Origin: Streptomyces sp. TLI_235
GTDB lineage: Bacteria > Actinomycetota > Actinomycetes > Streptomycetales > Streptomycetaceae
DNA: 64,000 nucleotides
Assembly (NCBI GenBank): GCA_002300355.1
Contig: NSGV01000001.1
Span: 1,426,001-1,490,000, forward strand
Direction of reading: 5' to 3'
Shown here: positions 51,060 to 59,244 of the stretch, piece by piece
How the letters are laid out: each line of letters starts with the position of its first letter
How positions within the stretch are numbered: the first letter of the stretch is position 1
The notes under the pieces: model-generated
Seen by the model: only the letters and a program-made list of their open reading frames with translations
Told to the model about the DNA's origin: nothing
Databases searched by the model: none
Position numbers and translations under genes: made by a program

Positions 51060-51527
51060 ATGGAGTACGAGGACCCTGTGGAGGAGCTGAGCGAGGCCGA
51101 GTGCCGCCGTCTGCTCGGCACCGTGCCCGTCGGGCGGGTGGTGTACACCGAGCACGCGCTGCCGGCGGTGCTGCCGGTGGCGTTCGAGGTGGCGCAGGAC
51201 GGCCGGCTGGTGCTGGCGCTGCGCGCCGACAGCTCGACCGCGCGGGCCCTGGACGGCACGGTCGCCGCCTTCCAGGCCGATGTGCTCGACCCGGAGACGA
51301 GGTCCGGCTGGAGCGTGCTGGTGCACGGGCACGCCGAGGTGGTCCGGGACCATCTCGCCCAGGACGGCCTGTTCGAGGCCGGGCTGCGGCCGTGGGTGGG
51401 CGGTCCGCGGCCGGTGTACGTGGCGCTGACCCCGGAGCTGGTGGGCGGGCGGCGGCTGCGTGCGGTGGGGGTGGCGGCTCCGGTGGGGAGCGCGGCCCCG
51501 GCACGCCGGCCCCCCGCTGACACGTGA
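51060..51527 (+). CDS. Pyridoxamine 5'-phosphate oxidase-like flavin-binding protein
   Basis: A 155-residue split-barrel protein: ELSEAECRRLLGTVPVGRVVYTEHALPAVLPVAFEV, LVLALRADSSTARALDGTVAAFQADVLDPETRSGWSVLVHGHAEVV. This is the Pfam pyridoxamine oxidase 2 pattern of FMN- or F420-binding proteins common in actinobacteria and in hypoxia/dormancy regulons. ATG 51060 is the only sensible start; the ribosome-binding site is weak. It is divergent from the pseudo-caspase gene, 115 bases away. Confidence 0.88.
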   Translation: MEYEDPVEELSEAECRRLLGTVPVGRVVYTEHALPAVLPVAFEVAQDGRLVLALRADSSTARALDGTVAAFQADVLDPETRSGWSVLVHGHAEVVRDHLAQDGLFEAGLRPWVGGPRPVYVALTPELVGGRRLRAVGVAAPVGSAAPARRPPADT

Positions 51528-51609
51528 CAGGTCGGTAGGCATACTCTCCGACTGTCCCCGCAGGACGCACCCGTGGGGACCGGAGCCCCGACCCCACCTG
51601 GAGCGCATC

Positions 51610-52065
51610 TTGACGACCTTCGCCTCGCTGGCCGACCTGAAAGCCGCGGTCGGCACCGAGCTCGGCACCAGTGAGTGGCACACCATCGGGCAGGAGCAGG
51701 TGAACCTGTTCGCCGAGGCCACCGGCGACCACCAGTGGATCCACGTCGACCCGGAGCGCGCGCAGGCGAGCCCGTTCGGTGGGACGATCGCACACGGCTA
51801 CCTCACGCTGTCGCTGATCCCGGTGCTGGCGAAGGAGTGCTACGGCGTCGAGGGCATCGCGATGGCGCTCAACTACGGGTCGGAGAAGGTCCGCTTCCCG
51901 TCGCCGGTGCCGGTCGGCACGGCCGTGCGGGCCACCGCCGAGCTGGTGTCGGCCGACGAGGTCCCCGGCGGCGTGCAGGCCCTCGTGCGGTTCACCATCA
52001 CCAGCGAGGGCAGCGCCAAGCCGCACTGCGTCGCCGAGACGATCACGCGCTTCTACGCGGCCTGA
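51610..52065 (+). CDS. MaoC-family dehydratase (R-specific enoyl-CoA hydratase-like)
   Basis: A 151-residue hot-dog fold protein with the hydratase 2 motif: FAEATGDHQWIHVDPERAQASPFGGTIAHGYLTLSLIP, containing the catalytic Asp and His. It hydrates trans-2-enoyl-CoA to (R)-3-hydroxyacyl-CoA. The start is a TTG at 51610 with GGAG six bases upstream, giving MTTFASLADLKAAVGTELG, the usual N-terminus; no ATG or GTG fits. Ends in a strong hairpin. Confidence 0.9.
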   Translation: MTTFASLADLKAAVGTELGTSEWHTIGQEQVNLFAEATGDHQWIHVDPERAQASPFGGTIAHGYLTLSLIPVLAKECYGVEGIAMALNYGSEKVRFPSPVPVGTAVRATAELVSADEVPGGVQALVRFTITSEGSAKPHCVAETITRFYAA

Positions 52066-52077
52066 TCCTCCGCACCC

Positions 52078-52107
52078 GGACGGGCCCGCTCTGCGGCGGG
52101 CCCGTCC
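52078..52107 (+). terminator. Hairpin terminator after MaoC gene
   Basis: A perfect 12-bp stem (52078-52089 with 52096-52107) and 6-base loop, 12 bases after the stop. Confidence 0.88.
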
Positions 52108-52324
52108 GCGCGTGTCCGGGCCCGGCCGGACGGTCCGCCGAACGGCTCGCCCGATCATGTTTCGGCCGGGCCCGTGCGGGCCAGGAGGGGTAGTGTCCGG
52201 TTGACGGTCGTCGTACGGCAGCGGAGCCACAGCGCCACCACCGTACGCGTCCGGCCTGCCGGCGTGTCGCGACCGCGGACGCCGGACGGCCACCGCCGTA
52301 CGGATGTCCCGACGTGGAGGTGCC

Positions 52325-53626
52325 GTGCCCAGCTCCGTCCCCTGGATCTCCCGCGCAGCCGCCCTCGCCGCACAGTTCGGCACCGCACTCACCGACAGCG
52401 GCGGCATCGGGCGGCTGCCGCGCCGCACCTGGCATCGGATCCGCACGGACGCCTTCGGTGCCGATCCCACGGGCGAGCGGCTGGAGCGCGTCCGGCGCTC
52501 GCCGCAGTTCCGCGACGGGGCCTTCCGCAACCCCGTCCCCACCCGGCGGCTCGCCGACGGGTACTCGCCGTTCGCGGTCAGCCGGGCACAGCTCACCGGT
52601 GACCGGACCCGCCGGGCGCCGACCGCCCCGGTGCCGCTGCACCGGCTGCGCCCGATCGACCTGGCCGCGCCGCCCGTCTCCGGGCTGCGGCTCACCTGGC
52701 TCTGCCACGCCACGGTGCTCGCCGAACTGGACGGCCGCCGGGTGCTCTTCGACCCGGTCTGGGGCGAGCGCTGCTCGCCGTTCTCCTGGACGGGCCCCAA
52801 GCGGCTCCACCCGATGCCGATCGGCCTGGCCGAACTCGGCCCGGTGGACCTGGTGGTGGTCTCGCACGACCACTACGACCATCTCGACATGTCGACGATC
52901 CGGGCGCTGGACGCGAGCGGCGCGGTGTTCGCCGTCCCGCTCGGGGTCGGCGCGCACCTCGAGCACTGGGGCGTGCCCACGGAGCGGATCGTGGAGCTGG
53001 ACTGGTGGGAGAAGGCCGAGGTCGCCGGGCTGACGCTGACCGCCACGCCGGCCCGGCACTACTGCAGCCGCGGGCCGCGCACCCATCCGTACGCGCTGTG
53101 GGCGTCCTGGGTGGTGGCGGGCCCCGAGCACCGGGTGTTCCACAGCGGGGACACCGGCTACTTCCCCGGTTTCGCCGAGATCGGCGGCCGGTTCGGGCCG
53201 TTCGACGCGACGATGGTGCAGATCGGCGCGTACAGCGACTTCTGGCCCGAGGTGCACATGACGCCCGAGGAGGGCGTGCGGGCGCACCTGGACCTGGACG
53301 GCGGGGTGATGCTGCCGATCCACTGGTGCACCTTCGACCTCGCGCCGCACCCCTGGGAGGAGCCGGCCGAGCGGACGGTGACGGCGGCGCAGGCGCTGGG
53401 CGTGCGGTTCGCGGTGCCCCGGCCGGGCGCACCGTTCGAACCGTCCGATCCGCCTGCGCCGACCCTGTGGTGGCGCGCCGTCGCCCGGGTGCCCGGGGAC
53501 GGCGGACCGGCCGTCCCGACCGAGCCGGCCGCGCACGCCTCGGCAGCCCGGCCGCGGCCCGCGGCGACCGGTCCGGCGGCCACCGGTCCTGCGGCTACCG
53601 CGGACGACGACGGGATCACCGTCTGA
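52325..53626 (+). CDS. Metallo-beta-lactamase-fold hydrolase (UlaG/NAPE-PLD-like)
   Basis: A 433-residue metal hydrolase. LTWLCHATVLAELDGRRVLFDPVWGERCSP, the metal motif VVSHDHYDHLD, then ARHYCSRG, FHSGDTGYF, and VHMTPEEGVRAHLDLDGGVMLPIHWCTFDLAPH give a full set of His/Asp ligands as in NAPE-phospholipase D-like enzymes. Residues after 380 are a Pro/Ala-rich tail. GTG 52325 has GGAGG four bases upstream. Its substrate may be a phosphodiester or lactone; not determinable. Followed by degenerate sequence. Confidence 0.88.
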   Translation: MPSSVPWISRAAALAAQFGTALTDSGGIGRLPRRTWHRIRTDAFGADPTGERLERVRRSPQFRDGAFRNPVPTRRLADGYSPFAVSRAQLTGDRTRRAPTAPVPLHRLRPIDLAAPPVSGLRLTWLCHATVLAELDGRRVLFDPVWGERCSPFSWTGPKRLHPMPIGLAELGPVDLVVVSHDHYDHLDMSTIRALDASGAVFAVPLGVGAHLEHWGVPTERIVELDWWEKAEVAGLTLTATPARHYCSRGPRTHPYALWASWVVAGPEHRVFHSGDTGYFPGFAEIGGRFGPFDATMVQIGAYSDFWPEVHMTPEEGVRAHLDLDGGVMLPIHWCTFDLAPHPWEEPAERTVTAAQALGVRFAVPRPGAPFEPSDPPAPTLWWRAVARVPGDGGPAVPTEPAAHASAARPRPAATGPAATGPAATADDDGITV

Positions 53627-53648
53627 CGGCCGGGCAGCGGGCACGGGC

Positions 53649-54057
53649 TCAGCCCCGTTCCCGGACGGCCTTCCAGGCGACGTTCTGCACCGACAGGGTG
53701 GCGACGCCGACCAAGGCCCCGGCTCTCGTCGAGGTGAGCGAGAGCAGTCCGGCGACACCGGCCGGCAGGGGCACCACGAAGGATGTGGGCGTCCGGCTTC
53801 CGGATGAACGAGGTGCTCGGCCTGCTCGCCTCGAACATCTCCTTGGTGACCAGCCTCCACTGGTCCATCAGCAGGCAGAAGCCGACCATGAGCACCATCG
53901 CGACGGCGAAGCCGACGAGCAGCGCGTCGAGCGACCGCACGGCCGGCCGGCCCCGGCGCTCGACGAGGGCCACACACAGGCCGGCCAGCGGCCCGAACTC
54001 CGGCCCGACCGCCCCGCGGGCGACGTGACGCTGTGCGACGTCGCCCGCACCCACCAT
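53649..54057 (-). pseudogene. DUF389 membrane protein remnant
   Basis: Minus-strand fragments of a DUF389 protein. 54057 down to about 53800 encodes GAVGPEFGPLAGLCVALVERRG, a membrane helix with LLVGFAVAMVLMVGFCLLMDQW, and EMFEASRPSTSFIRKPDA. There the frame breaks; in another frame 53770-53649 reads VPLPAGVAGLLSLTSTRAGALVGVATLSVQNVAWKAVRERG and a TGA. Both the N-terminal half and the section usually between the last two blocks are missing. The combination of truncation, frameshift and deletion shows decay. Full members have several more membrane helices. Confidence 0.8.
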
Positions 54058-54067
54058 GGGTCCTGCG

Positions 54068-54448
54068 GTCAGACCGGGTCGGGGCGGCCCGCGGCGTGGC
54101 GCGCATGGCTGCCTCGACCAGGGCGACCGCGGCGCGCGGGTCGGCGACCTCGACCACCAGCCGGCTGTAGCGCTCGTCGGCGAGCTCCACGACCACCGCC
54201 CCGGCGGGGTTGTGGACGTCCCAGAAGACCCACTCGCCCTGGGAGCGGAAGGTGCCCGCGGTGATCACGCCGGGCAGGTGGGTGCCGCCCATCCGGATGC
54301 CCTTGGACTCGTGGACGATGCCGGGGTCGGCCGTGGCGCCGCGGACGTTGGCCAGCGGGATCTCCAGCCGGCTCCTCAGGGCCCAGAGCTTGTCGAGGCC
54401 CTCGACCTCGACGATCAGGGTGTCGTCCACGACGGACAGCTGTGCCAT
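54068..54448 (-). CDS. Small conserved protein of unknown function, stop codon lost
   Basis: The conserved part is about 125 residues: MAQLSVVDDTLIVEVEGLDKLWALRSRLEIPLANVRGATADPG, THLPGVITAGTFRSQGEWVFWDVHNPAGAVVVELADERYSRLVVEVADPRAAVALVEAAM. Similar proteins occur widely in Streptomyces and look like a small PH-like (bPH) fold; no function is known. After residue about 125 the frame runs on with low-complexity sequence through the DUF389 remnant and beyond, with no stop until 52043. A TGA one base out of frame at 54069-54071 suggests an indel just upstream. The coordinates cover only the conserved part. ATG 54448 follows GAGGAGCC. Confidence 0.65.
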
Positions 54449-54506
54449 CTGATGGCTCCTCGGGTGGAGTGCGGAGGTGGGGTGTTCCGGATGGTCGGGC
54501 AGGTGC

Positions 54507-55040
54507 TCACGGGCCGAGGCGGTCGGCGAGCGCCAGGACGGCGGCCGCGCCCGGGCGGCCCGCGTCGGCGCGGCCGCGCAGCCGCACCCCGAGCACGGTG
54601 GCGGCCAGCGCCTCGGCGAGCGCCGGCGGGGCGTCCGGGCCGAGCACCTCGGTGAAGGCGGTGTCCAGGGCGGCGAGGCCCTCCTCGACCAGGGCGGCGG
54701 TCTCCGGGTCGAGCGGGGCACGCTCGGCGGCGGCGAGCAGCAGCAGCCCGGCGGCCGGTCCGCCGTCGTACGCGGCGGCGGCCTGCGCGAGGGCGGCGGG
54801 CAGCGCCGCGGCCTCGGCGACGGCCCGGGCGAGCGGCAGCACGTCCCGGTCGAGGTGGCGGCGGAGCGCGGCCAGGTAGAGGCCCCGCTTGCTGCCGAAC
54901 ACCTTGTACAGGCTGCCCCGGTGCACGCCGAGCGCGCCCACCAGGTCGTCCACCGACGTGCCCTCGAAGCCGTGCACGGCGAACAGCCGGGCAGCGGCCT
55001 CGACGGCCTCGTCCTCGTCGAAGGCGCGTGGTCGTCCCAT
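54507..55040 (-). CDS. TetR-family regulator
   Basis: A 177-residue regulator: GRPRAFDEDEAVEAAARLFAVHGFEGTSVDDLVGALGVHRGSLYKVFGSKRGLYLAAL is the DNA-binding domain; the C-terminal part is an Ala/Leu-rich helical bundle. A promoter with the ATG directly downstream, overlapping a perfect palindrome (55078-55089), suggests leaderless transcription and self-repression. It is followed, on the same strand, by the small gene at 54448 (58 bases), a likely target. Confidence 0.9.
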   Translation of the reverse strand: MGRPRAFDEDEAVEAAARLFAVHGFEGTSVDDLVGALGVHRGSLYKVFGSKRGLYLAALRRHLDRDVLPLARAVAEAAALPAALAQAAAAYDGGPAAGLLLLAAAERAPLDPETAALVEEGLAALDTAFTEVLGPDAPPALAEALAATVLGVRLRGRADAGRPGAAAVLALADRLGP

Positions 55041-55047
55041 GCGTGGA

Positions 55048-55089
55048 ACCGTAGCGAGTTGAAGAACGGTCAGTCAAGAACGATCGTTC
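55048..55089 (-). promoter_or_regulatory. Leaderless promoter of TetR gene with GAACGATCGTTC operator
   Basis: Minus strand: TTGACT (-35, 55072-55077), 18-base spacer, TACGGT (-10, 55048-55053), then seven bases to the ATG at 55040, which places +1 at or next to the start codon. The perfect 12-bp palindrome GAACGATCGTTC (55078-55089) abuts the -35, and a degenerate copy (GAACGGTCAGTC, 55064-55075) overlaps it. Confidence 0.68.
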
Positions 55090-55153
55090 AACAACTCCGT
55101 CGGCAGCACACAAGGGGCGTCCAGCCACCTCGGCGATCGCGCCGCACGGTGCA

Positions 55154-57757
55154 TCAGCCCGCCAGCACCTCCCGCAGGGCGGCGGCCTCGCGCACGGCGC
55201 AGGAGGTGCCGCCGCGGGTGGCGAGGGTGGTGATCTCCGGGATCGGACCGCGGGCGTTGCTGCGGCGGGCGCAGTCCGCGGCGACCGCGAGCAGGTCGCC
55301 CGCGCCGCGCGGCGGGTCGCCGGCGAGCATCTGCGGAAGGGCTGCGGCCAGGACCGACCAGACGGTGCCGTAGGCGCCGGTGTCGGCCGCGGCGCGCAGT
55401 GACTCCGCGAGGCGGTTGGGCTTGACCGAGCCGAGGGCGAGCAGTTCGGCGCTCTCCCGGCCGAGCAGTGCGCCGTCGAGGTCGCCGCGGGCGGCCAGGA
55501 CGAGCAGGGCGTCCACCGCGGCGGTGCGGTCCTCGGGGTGTCGGGCGCCGAGGCCGTAGGCGACCGCGAGGTGCATCGCGGGCCCGGCGGGGCCGCCGGC
55601 CTCGGCGAGGGCGGGGAGGAGCTGCGGGCCGCCGCGCTGGTCGGCGTCCGCGGCGCCGGCGAACCGCTCCATCAGGCGGGCGGCGGTCTCCTCCCGGTGG
55701 TGCGGCAGGATCGCCGTCCACCGCTCGGAGGCCGGCGGGGTCCACCAGCTGTCGTGCCGTGCGAGGTGACGGTCGGTGGAGTCGAGCAGGCGGTCGGCGT
55801 CGGCGGGCAGCCCGGCGGTGCCGGCGGCCGGCTGGTGGACCAGGCGGCGGGTGGTGGAGAGCCGGCGGCCGTTCGGTCCGCGCTCGGCGGACGGCGCGCG
55901 GACGGTGGACGGCGGGCGCGGCAGGCCGCCGTCGCGCAGCCAGGCGGCGAGCCGCTTGCCGGCCGGGGTGCCGATCGCTGCGGCCGCCGCGATCACCGCG
56001 GGGTCGGCCGTCGGCGTCACCCGCAGCAGGGCCTGTCCGAGGTCCGCCGGACCGGGCTCGGCGCCGAGCCGGGCGTACCCGGCGAGCCGGGCGACCAGCG
56101 CCGCAGGGTCGATCGCGCCGGTGGCGTCGGTCGGGGTGGCCAGCAGGTACGGCAGCGGGCGGGCGACCAGCCGGAGCACCGCCTCCTCCAGCCGGGAGGC
56201 GATCTGGGCGTCGAAGGCGGTGGACCACGAGGTGCGGAACACGCCTCGCCGGTGGGCGACGTCGGCCGCCTGCTGGGCCTGGCGCAGGGTCATCCGGCCG
56301 ACGGCGGCCTGGGCGACCAGCCCGAGCTCCTGCGGGTGGTGGGCCCGCAGCACCGGGTCCAGGGCCTCGGCGAGGGCGGTGCGGTCGGCCGCGGCATGCC
56401 GGACGAGGCCGTCCAGGACGCGCTCCCAGGGCACCAGGCCGGTGTCCCCGGCGAGCACGGCGGCCAGCTCCTCGGCGAGTTCGGCCGGGGTGCCGATCGG
56501 CTCGGGCACCGGGCGGGGCCGCGGCACCGGAGGCAGCAGTTCCCGGTACTCCTCGGCCCGCACCTCGGCGCCGAACAGCTCGGCGGCGCGGCGGTGGTGG
56601 GCCGGGTCGAGCTGCTCGGCGGCGGCCCGCAGCTCCGGGAGGACGGCGGGGCCCGCGGCGGCCAGGTGCCTGCCGACCACCTTGAGCGCCTGCTCCTGGA
56701 GGCCGCGGTCGGGGTGGCCGAACGCTCCGGCGGCGGCCAGTACCGCCGGGCCTGCGCGGTCGGGGGCGGTGCGGGCGGCCCGGTCCAGCCAGCCGAGCTG
56801 GGCGCGGACGAGCTTCTTCTCGGTACGGAAGAGCACGGTGGGGCTCGCCTCGTCGAGCACCTCGGGGTCGAGCCGTCCGGCGGTGTCCAGCGCGGCGAGC
56901 GCCTGCTGGGCCAGGGCAGCGGCGGTGGAGGGGCCGGCGAGCAGGGCGAGCAGGGTGCGCACCCGGGCCGCGTACTCGTCCTCGGTGGGGGCGAGCGCCT
57001 GCAGGACCGTCAGGAAGATCCGGTGGTCGTTGGGCCGGCCGCCGCCGCGCAGCAGCCGGGCGAGGCAGCGGTCGAGCACGCCGGCCCGGTCGAGGACGCC
57101 CTCGGCGGCGAGCCGGGCCAGCACGGCGGGCCAGCGCTCGGAGTCGTGGCGGGCGGCCCAGGGGCCCTCCAGCTCGCCGGCGATGTCGGGCACGTCGAAG
57201 ACCCGTGGGGCGAGCACCGGGGTGAACGGGTCGGAGGCCAGCCGGGCGAACAGGTCGCGGCCGGGCGGCAGGGTGCCGAAGGCGGCGTGCCGGGGCTCCG
57301 GTCGGGAGCGCTCTCGCACCCACTGGGTGGTGAAGGAGTCGCTCGTCGGCACCGGGCAGCCGGTGGAGCGCACCAGGTACTCCAGCAGCGGGAAGTGCTC
57401 GGACCAGCCCCAGCCGGGGGCGCGCCGCTCCGCGAGCCGGGCGGTGACGACCTGCCGCCACGCGAGCGGCTGGCGCTCGATCACCTCGACGAGCAGCGGG
57501 TTGCGCCAGCCGGCGCGGTCCTCGAAGGCCCGGCTGCCGATCCATTCGGCGGCCGCGGTGGGCGAGGTGAGGCAGCCGGCGCCGGCGACCAGCAGGGCCG
57601 TCCACCGGTCGGGGGAGCCGGACCAGCTGTCCCGCATCTCCTTGCGATGCTCGCGCAGTGCGGGCACCTCGGCGCGGCGCTGCTCCGGGGTCAGCCAGGC
57701 GAGGGCGGCGGCGACACCGGCTGTGTCGCCCTTGCGGACGAGGTCGGCGAGGCTCAT
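55154..57757 (-). CDS. Large helical-repeat protein (DUF6493-like), partner of SWIM protein
   Basis: An 867-residue, Ala/Leu/Arg-rich protein composed of HEAT-like helical pairs throughout (for example LDRAGVLDRCLARLLRGGG, LAQQALAALDTAGRL, GLQEQALKVVGRHLAAAGPAVL, LGLVAQAAVGRMTLRQAQQAADVA). No catalytic motif or signal peptide. In actinobacteria such proteins occur next to SWIM zinc-finger proteins and often AAA (MoxR-type) ATPases with VWA proteins; only the SWIM partner is present here. The ATG at 57757 overlaps the SWIM gene stop (ATGA). A role as a scaffold or in nucleic-acid handling is inferred. I recognise the family only as one of unknown function. Confidence 0.78.
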   Translation of the reverse strand: MSLADLVRKGDTAGVAAALAWLTPEQRRAEVPALREHRKEMRDSWSGSPDRWTALLVAGAGCLTSPTAAAEWIGSRAFEDRAGWRNPLLVEVIERQPLAWRQVVTARLAERRAPGWGWSEHFPLLEYLVRSTGCPVPTSDSFTTQWVRERSRPEPRHAAFGTLPPGRDLFARLASDPFTPVLAPRVFDVPDIAGELEGPWAARHDSERWPAVLARLAAEGVLDRAGVLDRCLARLLRGGGRPNDHRIFLTVLQALAPTEDEYAARVRTLLALLAGPSTAAALAQQALAALDTAGRLDPEVLDEASPTVLFRTEKKLVRAQLGWLDRAARTAPDRAGPAVLAAAGAFGHPDRGLQEQALKVVGRHLAAAGPAVLPELRAAAEQLDPAHHRRAAELFGAEVRAEEYRELLPPVPRPRPVPEPIGTPAELAEELAAVLAGDTGLVPWERVLDGLVRHAAADRTALAEALDPVLRAHHPQELGLVAQAAVGRMTLRQAQQAADVAHRRGVFRTSWSTAFDAQIASRLEEAVLRLVARPLPYLLATPTDATGAIDPAALVARLAGYARLGAEPGPADLGQALLRVTPTADPAVIAAAAAIGTPAGKRLAAWLRDGGLPRPPSTVRAPSAERGPNGRRLSTTRRLVHQPAAGTAGLPADADRLLDSTDRHLARHDSWWTPPASERWTAILPHHREETAARLMERFAGAADADQRGGPQLLPALAEAGGPAGPAMHLAVAYGLGARHPEDRTAAVDALLVLAARGDLDGALLGRESAELLALGSVKPNRLAESLRAAADTGAYGTVWSVLAAALPQMLAGDPPRGAGDLLAVAADCARRSNARGPIPEITTLATRGGTSCAVREAAALREVLAG

Positions 57758-59121
57758 CGCGCGGCCTCCGGCTGCCCGGCGCGGACCAGGCCGACCGCGA
57801 GGACGTGCTTGCACGGCCCGCGCCCGCCTCGGTACTTCGCCCACCAGAGGCAGGTGCAGCCGAGCTGTCCGTCGGCGCCGGTGCGGACCCGCTGCACGTG
57901 GTCGTCGACGGTGACCTCGGCGAGGCCGTCGGCGAGCCGGACGGCGCCCGCGGCGGCCAGCGCCCGGGCCGCGCGCAGCCGGGGGTTGTGGGCCTCGGCG
58001 CGCCCGGCCGCGTACGGCAGCACGCGGTGGAAGTAGGCGGCGTCGGCCGGGTCGTAGCCGATCTGGCCGGCGGTGCCGAGCCGGGTGAGCGCGGCGCGGA
58101 CCCGGTCGGCGCTCAGCCCGGACTGGGCGGCGAGCTCGGCCGGGTCGATCCGCGGTTCCCAGGCGAGCAGGGTGGCGATCAGCTCGGCGTCCTCGGCGGA
58201 GCCCTCGGCGGCGAGCGCGGTGAGCACGCCGCCCTCGCCGGAGAAGCCGCGTGAGGCGTCCGGGGAGAGCGTGAGGGTGAGCCGCATGCCGGGCAGCACG
58301 ACCTCCCAGGCGGAGGCGGTGGGCGCGGTGGCGGCGACCGGGCCGTACACCCGCAGGGCGAGGGCATGGCGCAGCACCCGCTGCAGGGCGGCCAGCCGTT
58401 CGGGGCCGGGCAGGCAGACCGCGCCGGGCACCGGGCGGCTGGTGGGGCACAGGGTGCGGCCGGCGGGCACGACCCAGCCGGTGGTGGAGGTGCGGCCGCC
58501 GGTGCGTGGCAGGGCGCGGAGGAAGCGGACGGCCTCGGCGGCGGGGAGTTCGGCGCGCAGGTCGAAGCCGGCGGCGATCACCTGGGTCTCGGCGAAGCCG
58601 CGCAGCCAGCGCTCGGGCAGCGGCACCTTCTTCTCGACCATCGGGCCGTCGAGGGTGGTGACCTCCAGGGCTTCCGGGCCGACCGCCAGGTGCAGCGGTT
58701 CGCCGGTGCCGATCCGGCCGAGCCCCTCGCGGAGCGGGTTGTTGACGTCGACGTTGGTGGTGCCGTGGCCGAGCTCGCCGTCGTCCAGGCCCTCGGCGAG
58801 GACGTCGAGGCGGGCGTGCACGCCGCAGCAGCCGGAGAAGGACTCGAAGCGCAGCCGGTCGCCGCCGGCGGTGACCACCGGGTCGAGGGAGGCGCGCAGC
58901 TGCGGCTGGTAGTAGCGGGCGGCGGCGACGTCGGCCACCGCGAGGAGGGCGGCCGCGGCGGCCGCGGGCGAGGTGAGGAAGCCGCTGAAGAACTGCGGGT
59001 TGGCCACCGCCCCGAGCGGGCCGGCGCCGCCGGAGGTCTGCAGGGCGAGATCGCGCCCGGCGGTGCTCTCGTGCACCGCGGAGGGGCGCAGGTAGGCGTA
59101 CGTCTGCACGGCTTGCGTCAT
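57754..59121 (-). CDS. SWIM zinc-finger protein
   Basis: A 455-residue protein with a SWIM zinc finger near the C-terminus: CTCLWWAKYRGGRGPCKHVLA (C-x-C ... C-x-H). N-terminal residues (YAYLRPSAVHESTAGRDLALQTSG) and FSGCCGVHARLDV contain further conserved Cys; the middle (about 310-400) looks like a winged-helix (DPAELAAQSGLSADRVRAALTRLGTAGQIGYD). SWIM domains bind DNA, RNA or protein. ATG 59121; a TAGCGT seven bases upstream suggests a leaderless start. Coupled to the helical-repeat protein downstream. Confidence 0.87.
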   Translation of the reverse strand: MTQAVQTYAYLRPSAVHESTAGRDLALQTSGGAGPLGAVANPQFFSGFLTSPAAAAAALLAVADVAAARYYQPQLRASLDPVVTAGGDRLRFESFSGCCGVHARLDVLAEGLDDGELGHGTTNVDVNNPLREGLGRIGTGEPLHLAVGPEALEVTTLDGPMVEKKVPLPERWLRGFAETQVIAAGFDLRAELPAAEAVRFLRALPRTGGRTSTTGWVVPAGRTLCPTSRPVPGAVCLPGPERLAALQRVLRHALALRVYGPVAATAPTASAWEVVLPGMRLTLTLSPDASRGFSGEGGVLTALAAEGSAEDAELIATLLAWEPRIDPAELAAQSGLSADRVRAALTRLGTAGQIGYDPADAAYFHRVLPYAAGRAEAHNPRLRAARALAAAGAVRLADGLAEVTVDDHVQRVRTGADGQLGCTCLWWAKYRGGRGPCKHVLAVGLVRAGQPEAAR

Positions 59122-59244
59122 GTCGAGGACGCTAGGGGCGGGGACTGACAGGGCGTCGCTTCTGGAACAGGTTCTACACCCCCGGCGCACCACTGGTAAC
59201 CCAGGTCACACCGTGGCGCTGGGGCGATCTGCCAGTATGGAGCG

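Noticed and set aside
52043..54721. An 892-codon minus-strand frame read as one protein
   Set aside because: It joins a shadow of the TetR gene, the small gene at 54448, DUF389 debris and the antisense of the MBL-fold gene; only the 54068-54448 part resembles a real protein.
54415..55128. A 237-codon minus-strand frame overlapping the TetR gene
   Set aside because: Shadow frame; the TetR reading frame has the conserved helix-turn-helix and a matching promoter.
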